Shown one piece after another: positions 1-11,056 of a stretch of DNA of 64,000 nt. Source of the stretch: Hydractinia symbiolongicarpus (taxonomy: Eukaryota; Cnidaria; Hydrozoa; Anthoathecata; Hydractiniidae); contig NC_079882.1 of NCBI RefSeq assembly GCF_029227915.1, positions 32,046,001-32,110,000 on the forward strand, in the 5' to 3' direction. The notes under the pieces are model-generated. The model had not been told where the DNA came from. It worked only from the letters and a program-made list of their open reading frames with translations, and made no database searches. The translations under genes and the position numbers were made by a program. Positions within the stretch are counted from its first letter, which is position 1. Every line of letters starts with the position of its first letter.

Positions 1-601
1 ATGAGTTTACTTCCTGGGTACTTTCTTTATATACTTTTGACTATACGGGCCGAGTCCGGGATTTAGGGAAATCGCAGGTTTTCGTTTGCCGGCGATTAAA
101 CTGCTTTTTTTCAGCGTCTCATCGAAAATGAAAACATTTTTGAAAACTACAAGTCTCATGCGTTTTAGTGGTGAAAAAGTAATTTAAAAAATCGTTCGGG
201 AAATGAGTTTACACCCTGGGTACTTTCTTTGTATACTTTTGACTATACGGGCCAAGCCCGGGATTTACGGGAAATCGCGGGTTTTCGTTTGCCGGCGATT
301 AAACTTCTTTTATTCAGCGTCTCATCAAAAATGAAAACATTTTTAAAAACTACAAGTTTTATGCGTTTTAGTGGTGAATAAATAATTTAAAAAATCGTTC
401 TTGAAATGAGTTTACTCCCTGGGTACTTTCTTTGTATATATTCGACTATACGGGCCAAGCCCCGGATTTACGGGAAAACGCGGGATTTCGTTTGCCAGCG
501 ATTAAACTGCTTTTAATCAGCGTCTCATCAAAAATGAAAACATTCTTGAAAATTACAAGTCTCAAGCGTTTTAGTGGTGAAATAATAATTTAAAAAATCG
601 T

Positions 602-804
602 TTGGGAAATGAGTTTACTCCCTGGGTACTTTCTTTGTATACTTTTGACTATACGGGCCGAGTCCAGGATTTACGGGAAATCGCAGGTTCTCGTTTGCCG
701 GCGATGAAACTTCTTTTATTCAGCGTCTCATCAAAAATGAAAACATTTTTGAAAACTACAAGTCTCATGCGTTTTAGTGTTGAAAAAGTAATTTAAAAAA
801 TCGT
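602..804. repeat. Type B monomer (example), 203 bp
   Basis: A representative of the second main class. It has CCGAGTCCAGG where type A has CCAAGCCCGGG, and CGCAGG where type A has CGCGGG. It is usually entered through CGTTTGGG or CGTTCTGG. A sub-variant, B', has CCGAGTCCGGGATTTAGGG (one C lost, 202 bp) and often CTGCTTTTTTTC; it is seen at the window start and near 4,080, 4,800, 7,240, 9,260 and 9,660. Type B monomers often carry a 64-codon frame that starts on TTG, here 602-604. That frame is not annotated as a gene because it simply tracks the repeat. Confidence 0.92.
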
Positions 805-1007
805 TCGGGAAATGAGTTTACTCCCTGGGTACTTTCTTTGTATACTTTTGACTATACGAGCCAAGCCCGGGATTTACGGGAAATCGCGGGTTTTCGTTTG
901 CCGGCGATTAAACTGCTTTTGTTCAGCGTCTCATCAAAAATGAAAACATTCTTGAAAACTACAAGTCTCATGCGTTTTAGTGGTGAAATAATAATTTAAA
1001 AAATCGT
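805..1007. repeat. Type A monomer (example), 203 bp
   Basis: A representative of the first main class, phased from the T of the CGT that precedes TCGGG. Type A carries CCAAGCCCGGG followed by ATTTACGGG and CGCGGGTTTT, and is usually entered through CGTTCGGG. The GC-rich block lies at about monomer positions 53-102. The second half is AT-rich, with A and T tracts (ATGAAAACATTTTT, AATTTAAAAAATCG). A common sub-variant has GCCGGG instead of GCCCGGG and is 202 bp; another has ACGGCC instead of ACGGGCC and is 201 bp. This particular copy has ACGAGCC, a private change shared with its duplicate 1,421 bp downstream. Confidence 0.93.
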
Positions 1008-1884
1008 TTGGGAAATGAGTTTACTCCCTGGGTACTTTCTTTGTATACTTTTGACTATACGGGCCGAGTCCAGGATTTACGGGAAATCGCAGGTTTTCGT
1101 TTGCCGGCGATTAAACTTCTTTTATTCAGCGTCTCATCAAAAATGAAAACATTTTTAAAAGCTACAAGTCTCATGCGTTTTAGTGGTGAAAAAGTGATTT
1201 AAAAAATTGTTCGGGAAATGAGTTTACTCCCTGGGTACTTTCTTTGTATACTTTTGACTATACGGGCCAAGCCCGGGATTTACGGGAAATCGCGGGTTTT
1301 CGTTTGCCGGCGATTAAACTGCTTTTGTTCAGCGTCTCATCAAAAATGAAAACATTCTTGAAAACTACAAGTCTCATGCGTTTTAGTGGTGAAATAATAA
1401 TTTAAAAAATCGTTTGGGAAATGAGTTTACTCCCTGGGTACTTTCTTTGTATACTTTTGACTATACGGGCCGAGTCCAGGATTTACGGGAAATCACAGGT
1501 TTTCGTTTGCCGGCGATTAAACTTCTTTTATTCAGCGTCTCATCAAAAATGAAAACATTTTTAAAAGCTACAAGTCTCATGCGTTTTAGTGGTGAAAAAT
1601 TGATTTAAAAAATTGTGCGGGAAATGAGTTTACTCCCTGGGTACTTTCTTTGTATACTTTTGACTATACGGGCCAAGCCCGGGATTTACGGGAAATCGCG
1701 GGTTTTCGTTTGCTGGCGATTAAACTTCTTTTATTCAGCGTCTCATCAAAAATAAAAACATTTTTGAAAACTACAAGTCTCATGCGTTTTAGTGGTGAAA
1801 AAATAATTTAAAAAATCGTTCTGGAAATGAGTTTACTCCCTGGGTACTTTCTTTGTATACTTTTGACTATACGGGACAAGCCCA

Positions 1885-3305
1885 GGATTTACGGGAAAAC
1901 GCGGGATTTCGTTTGCCAGCGATTAAACTGCTTTTAATCAGCGTCTCATCAAAAATGAAAACATTCTTGAAAATTACAAGTCTCAAGCGTTTTAGTGGTG
2001 AAATAATAATTTAAAAAATCGTTTGGGAAATGAGTTTACTCCCTGGGTACTTTCTTTGTATACTTTTGACTATACGGGCCGAGTCCAGGATTTACGGGAA
2101 ATCGCAGGTTCTCGTTTGCCGGCGATGAAACTTCTTTTATTCAGCGTCTCATCAAAAATGAAAACATTTTTGAAAACTACAAGTCTCATGCGTTTTAGTG
2201 TTGAAAAAGTAATTTAAAAAATCGTTCGGGAAATGAGTTTACTCCCTGGGTACTTTCTTTGTATACTTTTGACTATACGAGCCAAGCCCGGGATTTACGG
2301 GAAATCGCGGGTTTTCGTTTGCCGGCGATTAAACTGCTTTTGTTCAGCGTCTCATCAAAAATGAAAACATTCTTGAAAACTACAAGTCTCATGCGTTTTA
2401 GTGGTGAAATAATAATTTAAAAAATCGTTTGGGAAATGAGTTTACTCCCTGGGTACTTTCTTTGTATACTTTTGACTATACGGGCCGAGTCCAGGATTTA
2501 CGGGAAATCGCAGGTTTTCGTTTGCCGGCGATTAAACTTCTTTTATTCAGCGTCTCATCAAAAATGAAAACATTTTTAAAAGCTACAAGTCTCATGCGTT
2601 TTAGTGGTGAAAAAGTGATTTAAAAAATTGTTCGGGAAATGAGTTTACTCCCTGGGTACTTTCTTTGTATACTTTTGACTATACGGGCCAAGCCCGGGAT
2701 TTACGGGAAATCGCGGGTTTTCGTTTGCCGGCGATTAAACTGCTTTTGTTCAGCGTCTCATCAAAAATGAAAACATTCTTGAAAACTACAAGTCTCATGC
2801 GTTTTAGTGGTGAAATAATAATTTAAAAAATCGTTTGGGAAATGAGTTTACTCCCTGGGTACTTTCTTTGTATACTTTTGACTATACGGGCCGAGTCCAG
2901 GATTTACGGGAAATCACAGGTTTTCGTTTGCCGGCGATTAAACTTCTTTTATTCAGCGTCTCATCAAAAATGAAAACATTTTTAAAAGCTACAAGTCTCA
3001 TGCGTTTTAGTGGTGAAAAATTGATTTAAAAAATTGTGCGGGAAATGAGTTTACTCCCTGGGTACTTTCTTTGTATACTTTTGACTATACGGGCCAAGCC
3101 CGGGATTTACGGGAAATCGCGGGTTTTCGTTTGCTGGCGATTAAACTTCTTTTATTCAGCGTCTCATCAAAAATAAAAACATTTTTGAAAACTACAAGTC
3201 TCATGCGTTTTAGTGGTGAAAAAATAATTTAAAAAATCGTTCTGGAAATGAGTTTACTCCCTGGGTACTTTCTTTGTATACTTTTGACTATACGGGACAA
3301 GCCCA
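1885..3305. repeat. 1,421-bp seven-monomer HOR, copy 2
   Basis: The second tandem copy of the seven-monomer block that precedes it. The match ends about 3,320, where this side reads GGGAAATCGCGGG against GGGAAAACGCGGG in the first copy. Seven is odd, so the block cannot keep strict A-B alternation across its boundary; two A-like monomers lie side by side near 1,620-2,020. Confidence 0.9.
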
Positions 3306-4254
3306 GGATTTACGGGAAATCGCGGGTTTTCGTTTGCCGGCGATTAAACTTCTTTTATTCAGCGTCTCATCAAAAATGAAAACATTTTTAAAAACTACAA
3401 GTCTCATGCGTTTTAGTGGTGAAATAATAATTTAAAAAATCGTTTGGGAAATGAGTTTACTCCCTGGGTACTTTCTTTGTATACTTTTGACTATACGGGC
3501 CGAGTCCAGGATTTACGGGAAATCGCGGGTTTTCGTTTGCCGGCGATTAAACTTCTTTTATTCAGCGTCTCATCAAAAATGAAAACATTTTTAAAAGCTA
3601 CAAGTCTCATGCGTTTTAGTGGTGAAAAAGTGATTTAAAAAATTGTTCGGGAAATGCGTTTACTCCCTGGGTACTTTCTTTGTATACTTTTGACTATACG
3701 GGCCAAGCCCGGGATTTACGGGAAATCGCGGGTTTTCGTTTGCCGGCGATTAAACTTATTTTATTCAGCGCCTCATCAAAAATGAAAACATTTTTAAAAA
3801 CTACAAGTCTCATGCGTTTTAGTGGTGAAAAAGTGATTTAAAAAATTGTTCGGGAAATGAGTTTACTCCCTGGGTACTTTTTTTGTATACTTTTGACTAT
3901 ACGGGCCGAGTCCAGGATTTACGGGAAATCACAGGTTTTCGTTTGCCGGCGATTAAACTTCTTTTATTCAGCGTCTCATCAAAAATGAAAACATTTTTAA
4001 AAGCTACAAGTCTCATGCGTTTTAGTGGTGAAAAATTGATTTAAAAAATTGTGCGGGAAATGAGTTTACTCCCTGGGTACTTTCTTTATATACTTTTGAC
4101 TATACGGGCCGAGTCCGGGATTTAGGGAAATCGCAGGTTTTCGTTTGCCGGCGATTAAACTGCTTTTTTTCAGCGTCTCATCAAAAATGAAAACATTTTT
4201 AAAAACTACAAGTTTTATGCGTTTTAGTGGTGAAAAAATAATTTAAAAAATCGT

Positions 4255-4389
4255 TCTTGAAATGAGTTTACTCCCTGGGTACTTTCTTTGTATATATTCG
4301 ACTATACGGGCCAGACCCCGGATTTACGGGAAAACGCGGGATTTCGTTTGCCAGCGATTAAACTGCTTTTATTCAGCGTCTCATCATGT
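4255..4389. repeat. Truncated monomer with 68-bp internal deletion
   Basis: This unit is 135 bp instead of 203. After GCGTCTCATCA it jumps straight to TGTTTGGGAAATGAG, losing the AT-rich tail of the monomer (about 68 bp). The intact relative at 5,201-5,403 shows what is missing. The deletion joins two frames, which produces apparent 88- and 98-codon reading frames at 4,262-4,584; these are artefacts of the junction. There is no homology-length repeat at the junction beyond a base or two, which fits end-joining or slippage rather than in-register exchange. Confidence 0.88.
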
Positions 4390-4636
4390 TTGGGAAATGA
4401 GTTTACTCCCTGGGTACTTTCTTTGTATACTTTTGACTATACGGGCCAAGCCCGGGATTTACGGGAAATCGCGGGTTTTCGTTTGCCGGCGATTAAACTT
4501 ATTTTATTCAGCGTCTCATCAAAAATGAAAACATTTTTGAAAACTACAAGTCTCATGCGTTTTAGTGTTGAAAAAGTAATTTAAAAAATCGTTCGGGAAA
4601 TGAGTTTACTCCCTGGGTACTTTTTTTGTATCCTTT

Positions 4637-6066
4637 TGACTATACGGGCCAAGCCCGGGATTTACGGGAAATCGCGGGTTTTCGTTTGCTGGCGATTAAA
4701 CTTCTTTTATTCAGCGTCTCATCAAAAATGAAAACATTTTTGAAAACTACAAGTCTCATGCGTTTTAGTGGTGAAAAAATAATTTAAAAAATCGTTCTGG
4801 AAATGAGTTTACTCCCTGGGTACTTTCTTTATATACTTTTGACTATACGGGCCGAGTCCGGGATTTAGGGAAATCGCAGGTTTTCGTTTGCCGGCGATTA
4901 AACTGCTTTTTTTCAGCGTCTCATCAAAAATGAAAACATTTTTGAAAACTACAAGTCTCATGCGTTTTAGTGGTGAAAAAGTAATTTAAAAAATCGTTCG
5001 GGAAATGAGTTTACACCCTGGGTACTTTCTTTGTATACTTTTGACTATACGGGCCAAGCCCGGGATTTACGGGAAATCGCGGGTTTTCGTTTGCCGGCGA
5101 TTAAACTTCTTTTATTCAGCGTCTCATCAAAAATAAAAACATTTTTAAAAACTACAAGTTTTATGCGTTTTAGTGGTGAAAAAATAATTTAAAAAATCGT
5201 TCTTGAAATGAGTTTACTCCCTGGGTACTTTCTTTGTATATATTCGACTATACGGGCCAGACCCCGGATTTACGGGAAAACGCGGGATTTCGTTTGCCAG
5301 CGATTAAACTGCTTTTATTCAGCGTCTCATCAAAAATGAAAACATTCTTGAAAATTACAAGTCTCAAGCGTTTTAGTGGTGAAATAATAATTTAAAAAAT
5401 CGTTTGGGAAATGAGTTTACTCCCTGGGTACTTTCTTTGTATACTTTTGACTATACGGGCCGAGTCCAGGATTTACAGGAAATCGCAGGTTTTCGTTTGC
5501 CGACGATGAAACTTCTTTTATTCAGCGTCTCATCAAAAATGAAAACATTTTTGAAAACTACAAGTCTCATGCGTTTTAGTGTTGAAAAAGTAATTTAAAA
5601 AATCGTTCGGGAAATGAGTTTACTCCCTGGGTACTTTCTTTGTATACTTTTGACTATACGGGCCAAGCCCGGGATTTACGGGAAATCGCGGGTTTTCGTT
5701 TGCCGGCGATTAAACTGCTTTTGTTCAGCGTCTCATCAAAAATGAAAACCTTCTTGAAAACTACAAGTCTCATGCGTTTTAGTGGTGAAATAATAATTTA
5801 AAAAATCGTTTGGGAAATGAGTTTACTCCCTGGGTACTTTCTTTGTATACTTTTGACTATACGGGCCGAGTCCAGGATTTACGGGAAATCGCAGGTTTTC
5901 GTTTGCCGGCGATTAAACTTCTTTTATTCAGCGTCTCATCAAAAATGAAAACATTTTTAAAAGCTACAAGTCTCATGCGTTTTAGTGGTGAAAAAGTGAT
6001 TTAAAAAATTGTTCGGGAAATGAGTTTACTCCCTGGGTACTTTCTTTGTATACTTTTGACTATACG
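4637..6066. repeat. 2,435-bp-spaced block, copy 1 (about 1.43 kb)
   Basis: About seven monomers that match 7,072-8,501 at +2,435. Shared marks include TTTATATA in a B' unit (near 4,828 and 7,263), TTTACACCCTGGG (near 5,010 and 7,445), AGTTTTATGCG (near 5,157 and 7,592), TATATATTCGAC (near 5,237 and 7,672) and GATGAAAC (near 5,505 and 7,940). Several single-base differences separate the copies, so this duplication is older than the 1,421-bp one. The order also resembles window positions 1 to about 1,200. Confidence 0.8.
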
Positions 6067-6267
6067 GGCCAAGCCCGGGATTTACGGGAAATCGCGGGTT
6101 TTCGTTTGCTGGCGATTAAACTTCTTTTATTCAGCGCCTCATCAAAAATGAAAACATTTTTAAAAACTACAAGTCTCATGCGTTTTAGTGGTGAAATAAT
6201 AATTTAAAAAATCGTTTGGGAAATGAGTTTACTCCCTGGGTACTTTCTTTGTATACTTTTGACTATA

Positions 6268-6280
6268 CGGGCCAAGCCCG
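6268..6280. other. Short hairpin CGGGC-CAA-GCCCG in type A (example)
   Basis: A perfect 5-bp GC stem with a 3-base loop, present in the 203-bp type A form that has ACGGGCCAAGCCCG. It is lost in type B (CCGAGTCC), in ACGGCC copies and in part in GCCGGG copies. A second possible stem, CCCG with CGGG around GGATTTA, overlaps it, so the block can form competing small structures. Confidence 0.65.
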
Positions 6281-6292
6281 GGATTTACGGGA

Positions 6293-6320
6293 AATCGCGG
6301 GTTTTCGTTTGCCGGCGATT
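6293..6320. other. Imperfect dyad AATCGC...GCGATT (example)
   Basis: A 6-bp inverted repeat flanks the sequence between AATCGC and GCGATT. One G-G mismatch and two further G-C pairs lie inside, leaving a loop of about 10 bases. It is kept in most A and B units and broken in C units (AATCTC). It may simply be part of the conserved core; a protein-binding role is speculation. Confidence 0.5.
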
Positions 6321-7071
6321 AAACTTCTTTTATTCAGCGTCTCATCAAAAATGAAAACATTTTTAAAAACTACAAGTCTCATGCGTTTTAGTTGTGAAAT
6401 AATAATTTAAAAAATCGTTTGGGAAATGAGTTTACTCCCTGGGTACTTTCTTTGTATACTTTTGACGATACGGGCCGAGTCCAGGATTTACGGGAAATCG
6501 CAGGTTTTCGTTTGCCGGCGATTAAACTTCTTTTATTCAGCGTCTCATCAAAAATGAAAACATTTTTAAAAGCTACAAGTCTCATGCGTTTTAGTGGTGA
6601 AAAAGTGATTTAAAAAATTGTTCGGGAAATGAGTTTACTCCCTGGGTACTTTCTTTGTATACTTTTGACTATACGGGCCAAGCCCGGGATTTACGGGAAA
6701 TCGCGGGTTTTCGTTTGCCGGCGATTAAACTTCTTTTATTCAGCGCCTCATCAAAAATGAAAACATTTTTAAAAACTACAAGTCTCATGCGTTTTAGTGG
6801 TGAAATAATAATTTAAAAAATCGTTTGGGAAATGAGTTTTCTCCCTGGGTACTTTCTTTGTATACTTTTGACTATACAGGCCGAGTCCAGGATTTACGGG
6901 AAATCGCAGGTTTTCGTTTGCCGGCGATTAAACTTCTTTTATTCAGCGTCTCATCAAAAATGAAAACATTTTTAAAAGCTACAAGTCTCATGCGTTTTAG
7001 TGGTGAAAAAGTGATTTAAAAAATTGTTCGGGAAATGAGTTTACTCCCTGGGTACTTTCTTTGTATACTTT

Positions 7072-8501
7072 TGACTATACGGGCCAAGCCCGGGATTTAC
7101 GGGAAATCGCGGGTTTTCGTTTGCTGGCGATTAAACTTCTTTTATTCAGCGTCTCATCAAAAATGAAAACATTTTTGAAAACAACAAGTCTCATGCGTTT
7201 TAGTGGTGAAAAAATAATTTAAAAAATCGTTCTGGAAATGAGTTTACTCCCTGGGTACTTTCTTTATATAGTTTTGACTATACGGGCCGAGTCCGGGATT
7301 TAGGGAAATCGCAGGTTTTCGTTTGCCGGCGATTAAACTGCTTTTTTTCAGCGTCTCATCAAAAATGAAAACATTTTTGAAAACTACAAGTCTCATGCGT
7401 TTTAGTGGTGAAAAAGTAATTTAAAAAATCGTTCGGGAAATGAGTTTACACCCTGGGTACTTTCTTTGTATACTTTTGACTATACGGGCCAAGCCCGGGA
7501 TTTACGGGAAATCGCGGGTTTTCGTTTGCCGGCGATTAAACTTCTTTTATTCAGCGTCTCATCAAAAATGAAAACATTTTTAAAAACTACAAGTTTTATG
7601 CGTTTTAGTGGTGAAAAAATAATTTAAAAAATCGTTCTTGAAATGAGTTTACTCCCTGGGTACTTTCTTTGTATATATTCGACTATACGGGCCAAGCCCC
7701 GGATTTACGGGAAAACGCGGGATTTCGTTTGCCAGCGATTAAACTGCTTTTATTCAGCGTCTCATCAAAAATGAAAACATTCTTGAAAATTACAAGTCTC
7801 ATGCGTTTTAGTGGTGAAATAATAATTTAAAAAATCGTTTGGGAAATAAGTTTACTCCCTGGGTACTTTATTTGTATACTTTTAACTATACGGGCCGAGT
7901 CCAGGATTTACGGGAAATCGCAGGTTTTCGTTTGCCGGCGATGAAACTTCTTTTATTCAGCGTCTCATCAAGAATGAAAACATTTTTGAAAACTACAAGT
8001 CTCATGCGTTTTAGTGTTGAAAAAGTAATTTAAAAAATCGTTCGGGAAATGAGTTTACTCCCTGGGTACTTTCTTTGTATACTTTTGACTATACGGGCCA
8101 AGCCCGGGATTTACGGGAAATTGCGGGTTTTCGTTTGCCGGCGATTAAACTGCTTTTGTTCAGCGTCTCATCAAGAATGAAAACATTCTTGAAAACTACA
8201 AGTCTCATGCGTTTTAGTGGTGAAATAATAATTTAAAAAATCGTTTGGGAAATGAGTTTACTCCCTGGGTACTTTCTTTGTATACTTTTGACTATACGGG
8301 CCGAGTCCAGGATTTACGGGAAATCGCAGGTTTTCGTTTGCCGGCGATTAAACTTCTTTTATTCAGCGTCTCATCAAAAATGAAAACATTTTTAAAAGCT
8401 ACAAGTCTCATGCGTTTTAGTGGTGAAAAAGTGATTTAAAAAATTGTTCGGGAAATGAGTTTACTCCCTGGGTACTTTCTTTGTATACTTTTGACTATAC
8501 G
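7072..8501. repeat. 2,435-bp-spaced block, copy 2 (about 1.43 kb)
   Basis: The partner of 4,637-6,066. Differences from it include AAAACAACAAG for AAAACTACAAG near 7,190, GAAATAAGTTTAC near 7,844, TATTTGTATAC near 7,869 and two CATCAAGAATG changes near 7,970 and 8,173. Beyond about 8,500 the two regions no longer share private variants (CCCAGG against CCCGGG; GCCGGCG against GCTGGCG). Confidence 0.8.
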
Positions 8502-10244
8502 GGCCAAGCCCAGGATTTACGGGAAATCGCGGGTTTTCGTTTGCCGGCGATTAAACTTCTTTTATTCAGCGTCTCATCAAAAATGAAAACATTTTTCAAA
8601 ACTACAAGTCTTATGCGTTTTAGTGGTGAAAAAATAATTTAAAAAATCGTTCTGGAAATGAGTTTACTCCCTGGGTACTTTCTTTGTATACTTTTGACTA
8701 TACGGGCCGAGTCCGGGATTTAGGGAAATCGCAGGTTTTCGTTTGCCGGCGATTAAACTGCTTTTTTTCAGCGTCTCATCAAAAATGAAAACATTTTTGA
8801 AAACTACAAGTCTCATGCGTTTTAGTGGTGAAAAAGTAATTTAAAAAATCGTTCGGGAAATGAGTTTACACCCTGGGTACTTTCTTTGTATACTTTTGAT
8901 TATACGGGCCAAGCCCGGGATTTACGGGAAATCGCGGGTTTTCGTTTGCCGGCGATTAAACTTCTTTTATTCAGCGTCTCATCAAAAATGAAAACATTTT
9001 TAAAAACTACAAGTCTCATGCGTTTTAGTGGTGAAATAATAATTTAAAAAATCGTTTGGGAAATGAGTTTACTCCCTGGGTACTTTCTTTGTATACTTTT
9101 GACTATACGGGCCGAGTCCAGGATTTACGGGAAATCGCAAGTTTTCGTTTGCCGGCGATTAAACTTCTTTTATTCAGCGTCTCATCAAAAATGAAAACAT
9201 TTTTAAAAGCTACAAGTCTCATGCGTTTTAGTGGTGAAAAAATAATTTAAAAAATCGTTCTGGAAATGAGTTTACTCCCTGGGTACTTTCTTTATATACT
9301 TTTGACTATACGGGCCGAGTCCGGGATTTAGGGAAATCGCAGGTTTTCGTTTGCCGGCGATTAAACTGCTTTTTTTCAGCGTCTCATCAAAAATGACAAC
9401 ATTTTTGAAAACTACAAGTCTCATGCGTTTTAGTGGTGAAAAAGTAATTTAAAAAATCGTTCGGGAAATGAGTTTACACCCTGGGTACTTTCTTTGTATA
9501 CTTTTGACTATACGGGCCAAGCCCGGGATTTACGGGAAATCGCGGGTTTTCGTTTGCCGGCGATTAAACTTCTTTTATTCAGCGTCTCATCAAAAATGAA
9601 AACATTTTTAAAAACTACAAGTCTTATGCGTTTTAGTGGTGAAAAAATAATTTAAAAAATCGTTCTGGAAATGAGTTTACTCCCTGGGTACTTTCTTTGT
9701 ATACATTTGACTATACGGGCCGAGTCCGGGATTTAGGGAAATCGCAGGTTTTCGTTTGCTGGCGATTAAACTGCTTTTTTTCAGCGTCTCATCAAAAATG
9801 AAAACATTTTTGAAAACTACAAGTCTCATGCGTTTTAGTGGTGAAAAAGTAATTTAAAAAATCGTTCGGGAAATGAGTTTACTTCCTGGGTAGTTTCTTT
9901 GTATACTTTTGACTATACGGGCCAAGCCCGGGATTTACGGGAAATCGCGGGTTTTCGTTTGCCGGCGATTAAACTTCTTTTATTCAGCGTCTCATCAAAA
10001 ATGAAAACATTTTTAAAAACTACAAGTCTTATGCGTTTTAGTGGTGAAAAAATAATTTAAAAAATCGTTCTGGAAATGAGTTTACTCCCTGGGTACATTC
10101 TTTGTATACTTTTGACTATACGGGCCGAGTCCGGGATTAACGGGAAATCGCAGGTTTTCGTTTGCCGGCGATTAAACTGCTTTTATTCAGCGTCTCATCA
10201 AAAATGAAAACATTTTTGAAAACTGCAAGTCTCATGCGTTTTAG

Positions 10245-10650
10245 TGGTGAAAAAGTGATTTAAAAAATCGTTCGGGAAATGAGTTTACTCCCTGGGTACT
10301 TTCTTTGTATACTTTTGACTATACGGGCGAAGCCCGGGATTTACGGAAAATCGCGGGTTTTCGTTTGCCGGCGATTAAACTTCTTTTATGCAGCGTCTCA
10401 TTAAAAATGAAAACATTTTTAAAAACTACAAGTCTTATGCGTTTTAGTGGTGAAAAAATAATTTAAAAAATCGTTCTGGAAATGAGTGTACTCCCTGGGT
10501 ACTTTCTTTGTATACTTTTGACTATACGGGCCGAATCCGGGATTTAGGGAAATCGCAGGTTTTCGTTTGCCGGCGATTAAACTGCTTTTTTTCAGCGTCT
10601 CATCAAAAATGAAAACATTTTTGAAAACTACAAGTCTCATGCGTTCTAGT
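10245..10650. repeat. 406-bp dimer duplication, copy 1
   Basis: One A-B' dimer that is repeated immediately downstream. Shared private marks are GGGCGAAGCCCGGG, TTTACGGAAAATCG, TTTTATGCAGCG, ATGAGTGTACTCC and CCGAATCCGGG. Copy 1 has CATTAAAAATG and TGCGTTCTAGTGG; copy 2 has CATCAAAAATG and TGCGTTTTAGTG. Confidence 0.87.
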
Positions 10651-11056
10651 GGTGAAAAAGTGATTTAAAAAATCGTTCGGGAAATGAGTTTACTCCCTGG
10701 GTACTTTCTTTGTATACTTTTTGACTATACGGGCGAAGCCCGGGATTTACGGAAAATCGCGGGTTTTCGTTTGCCGGCGATTAAACTTCTTTTATGCAGC
10801 GTCTCATCAAAAATGAAAACATTTTTAAAAACTACAAGTCTTATGCGTTTTAGTGGTGAAAAAATAATTTAAAAAATCGTTCTGGAAATGAGTGTACTCC
10901 CTGGGTACTTTCTTTGTATACTTTTGACTATACGGGCCGAATCCGGGATTTAGGGAAATCGCAGGTTTTCGTTTGCCGGCGATTAAACTGCTTTTTTTCA
11001 GCGTCTCATCAAAAATGAAAACATTTTTGAAAACTACAAGTCTCATGCGTTTTAGT
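10651..11056. repeat. 406-bp dimer duplication, copy 2
   Basis: The second copy of the preceding dimer. It has one extra T in TATACTTTTTGACTATACGG near 10,720. Its B' half (ATGAGTGTACTCC, CCGAATCCGGG) is the same unit that reappears at 25,794, 28,830 and 29,639, so this dimer also marks the edge of a long-range duplicated block. Confidence 0.87.

Larger units (their letters stand above)
464..1884. repeat. 1,421-bp seven-monomer HOR, copy 1
   Basis: Seven monomers followed immediately by a second copy at 1,885-3,305. Private variants recur at exactly +1,421: GGTTCTCGTTTGCCGGCGAT with GATGAAAC (near 690 and 2,110), ACTATACGAGCC (near 850 and 2,275), AAATCACAGG (near 1,490 and 2,915) and CAAAAATAAAAAC (near 1,745 and 3,166). 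No difference was noticed on reading, so the duplication is probably recent. The left edge is set by CCCCGGATTTA (copy 1) against CCCAGGATTTA (copy 2). Confidence 0.9.
1..10244. repeat. Domain I: 203-bp monomers, 7-mer and 12-mer repeats
   Basis: Nearly all monomers here keep the full 203-bp length; B' copies are 202 bp. Landmarks are spaced by exact multiples of 203 (602, 1,008, 1,414, 2,023, 2,429, 2,835). Type A copies have GCCCGGG; I saw no GCCGGG short form before about 11.3 kb. The domain contains the 1,421-bp tandem duplication, one monomer with an internal deletion at 4,255-4,389, and a 2,435-bp duplication. The first ~600 bases also match 4,803 onward, a spacing of 24 monomers, one of them short. 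I see nothing other than satellite here. Confidence 0.85.

Noticed and set aside
602-796. A 64-codon reading frame that recurs about every 203 or 406 bp through the window and looks conserved
   Set aside because: It begins with TTG, not ATG, repeats once per monomer with the DNA, and varies at amino-acid-changing and silent positions alike. A 203-bp period is not a multiple of three, so it cannot be a repeated protein domain. Longer frames (73-102 codons) arise only where an indel or a lost stop joins neighbouring frames.
4820-4890. TTTAGGG in B' monomers as a plant telomere repeat
   Set aside because: It occurs once per B' monomer and comes from a single-base loss in TTTACGGG. There is no tandem TTTAGGG run.
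10419-10640. Minus-strand frames of 73-82 codons
   Set aside because: They are complementary-strand shadows of the monomer, present only where B' indels remove stops. They carry no recognisable domain and no independent start context.
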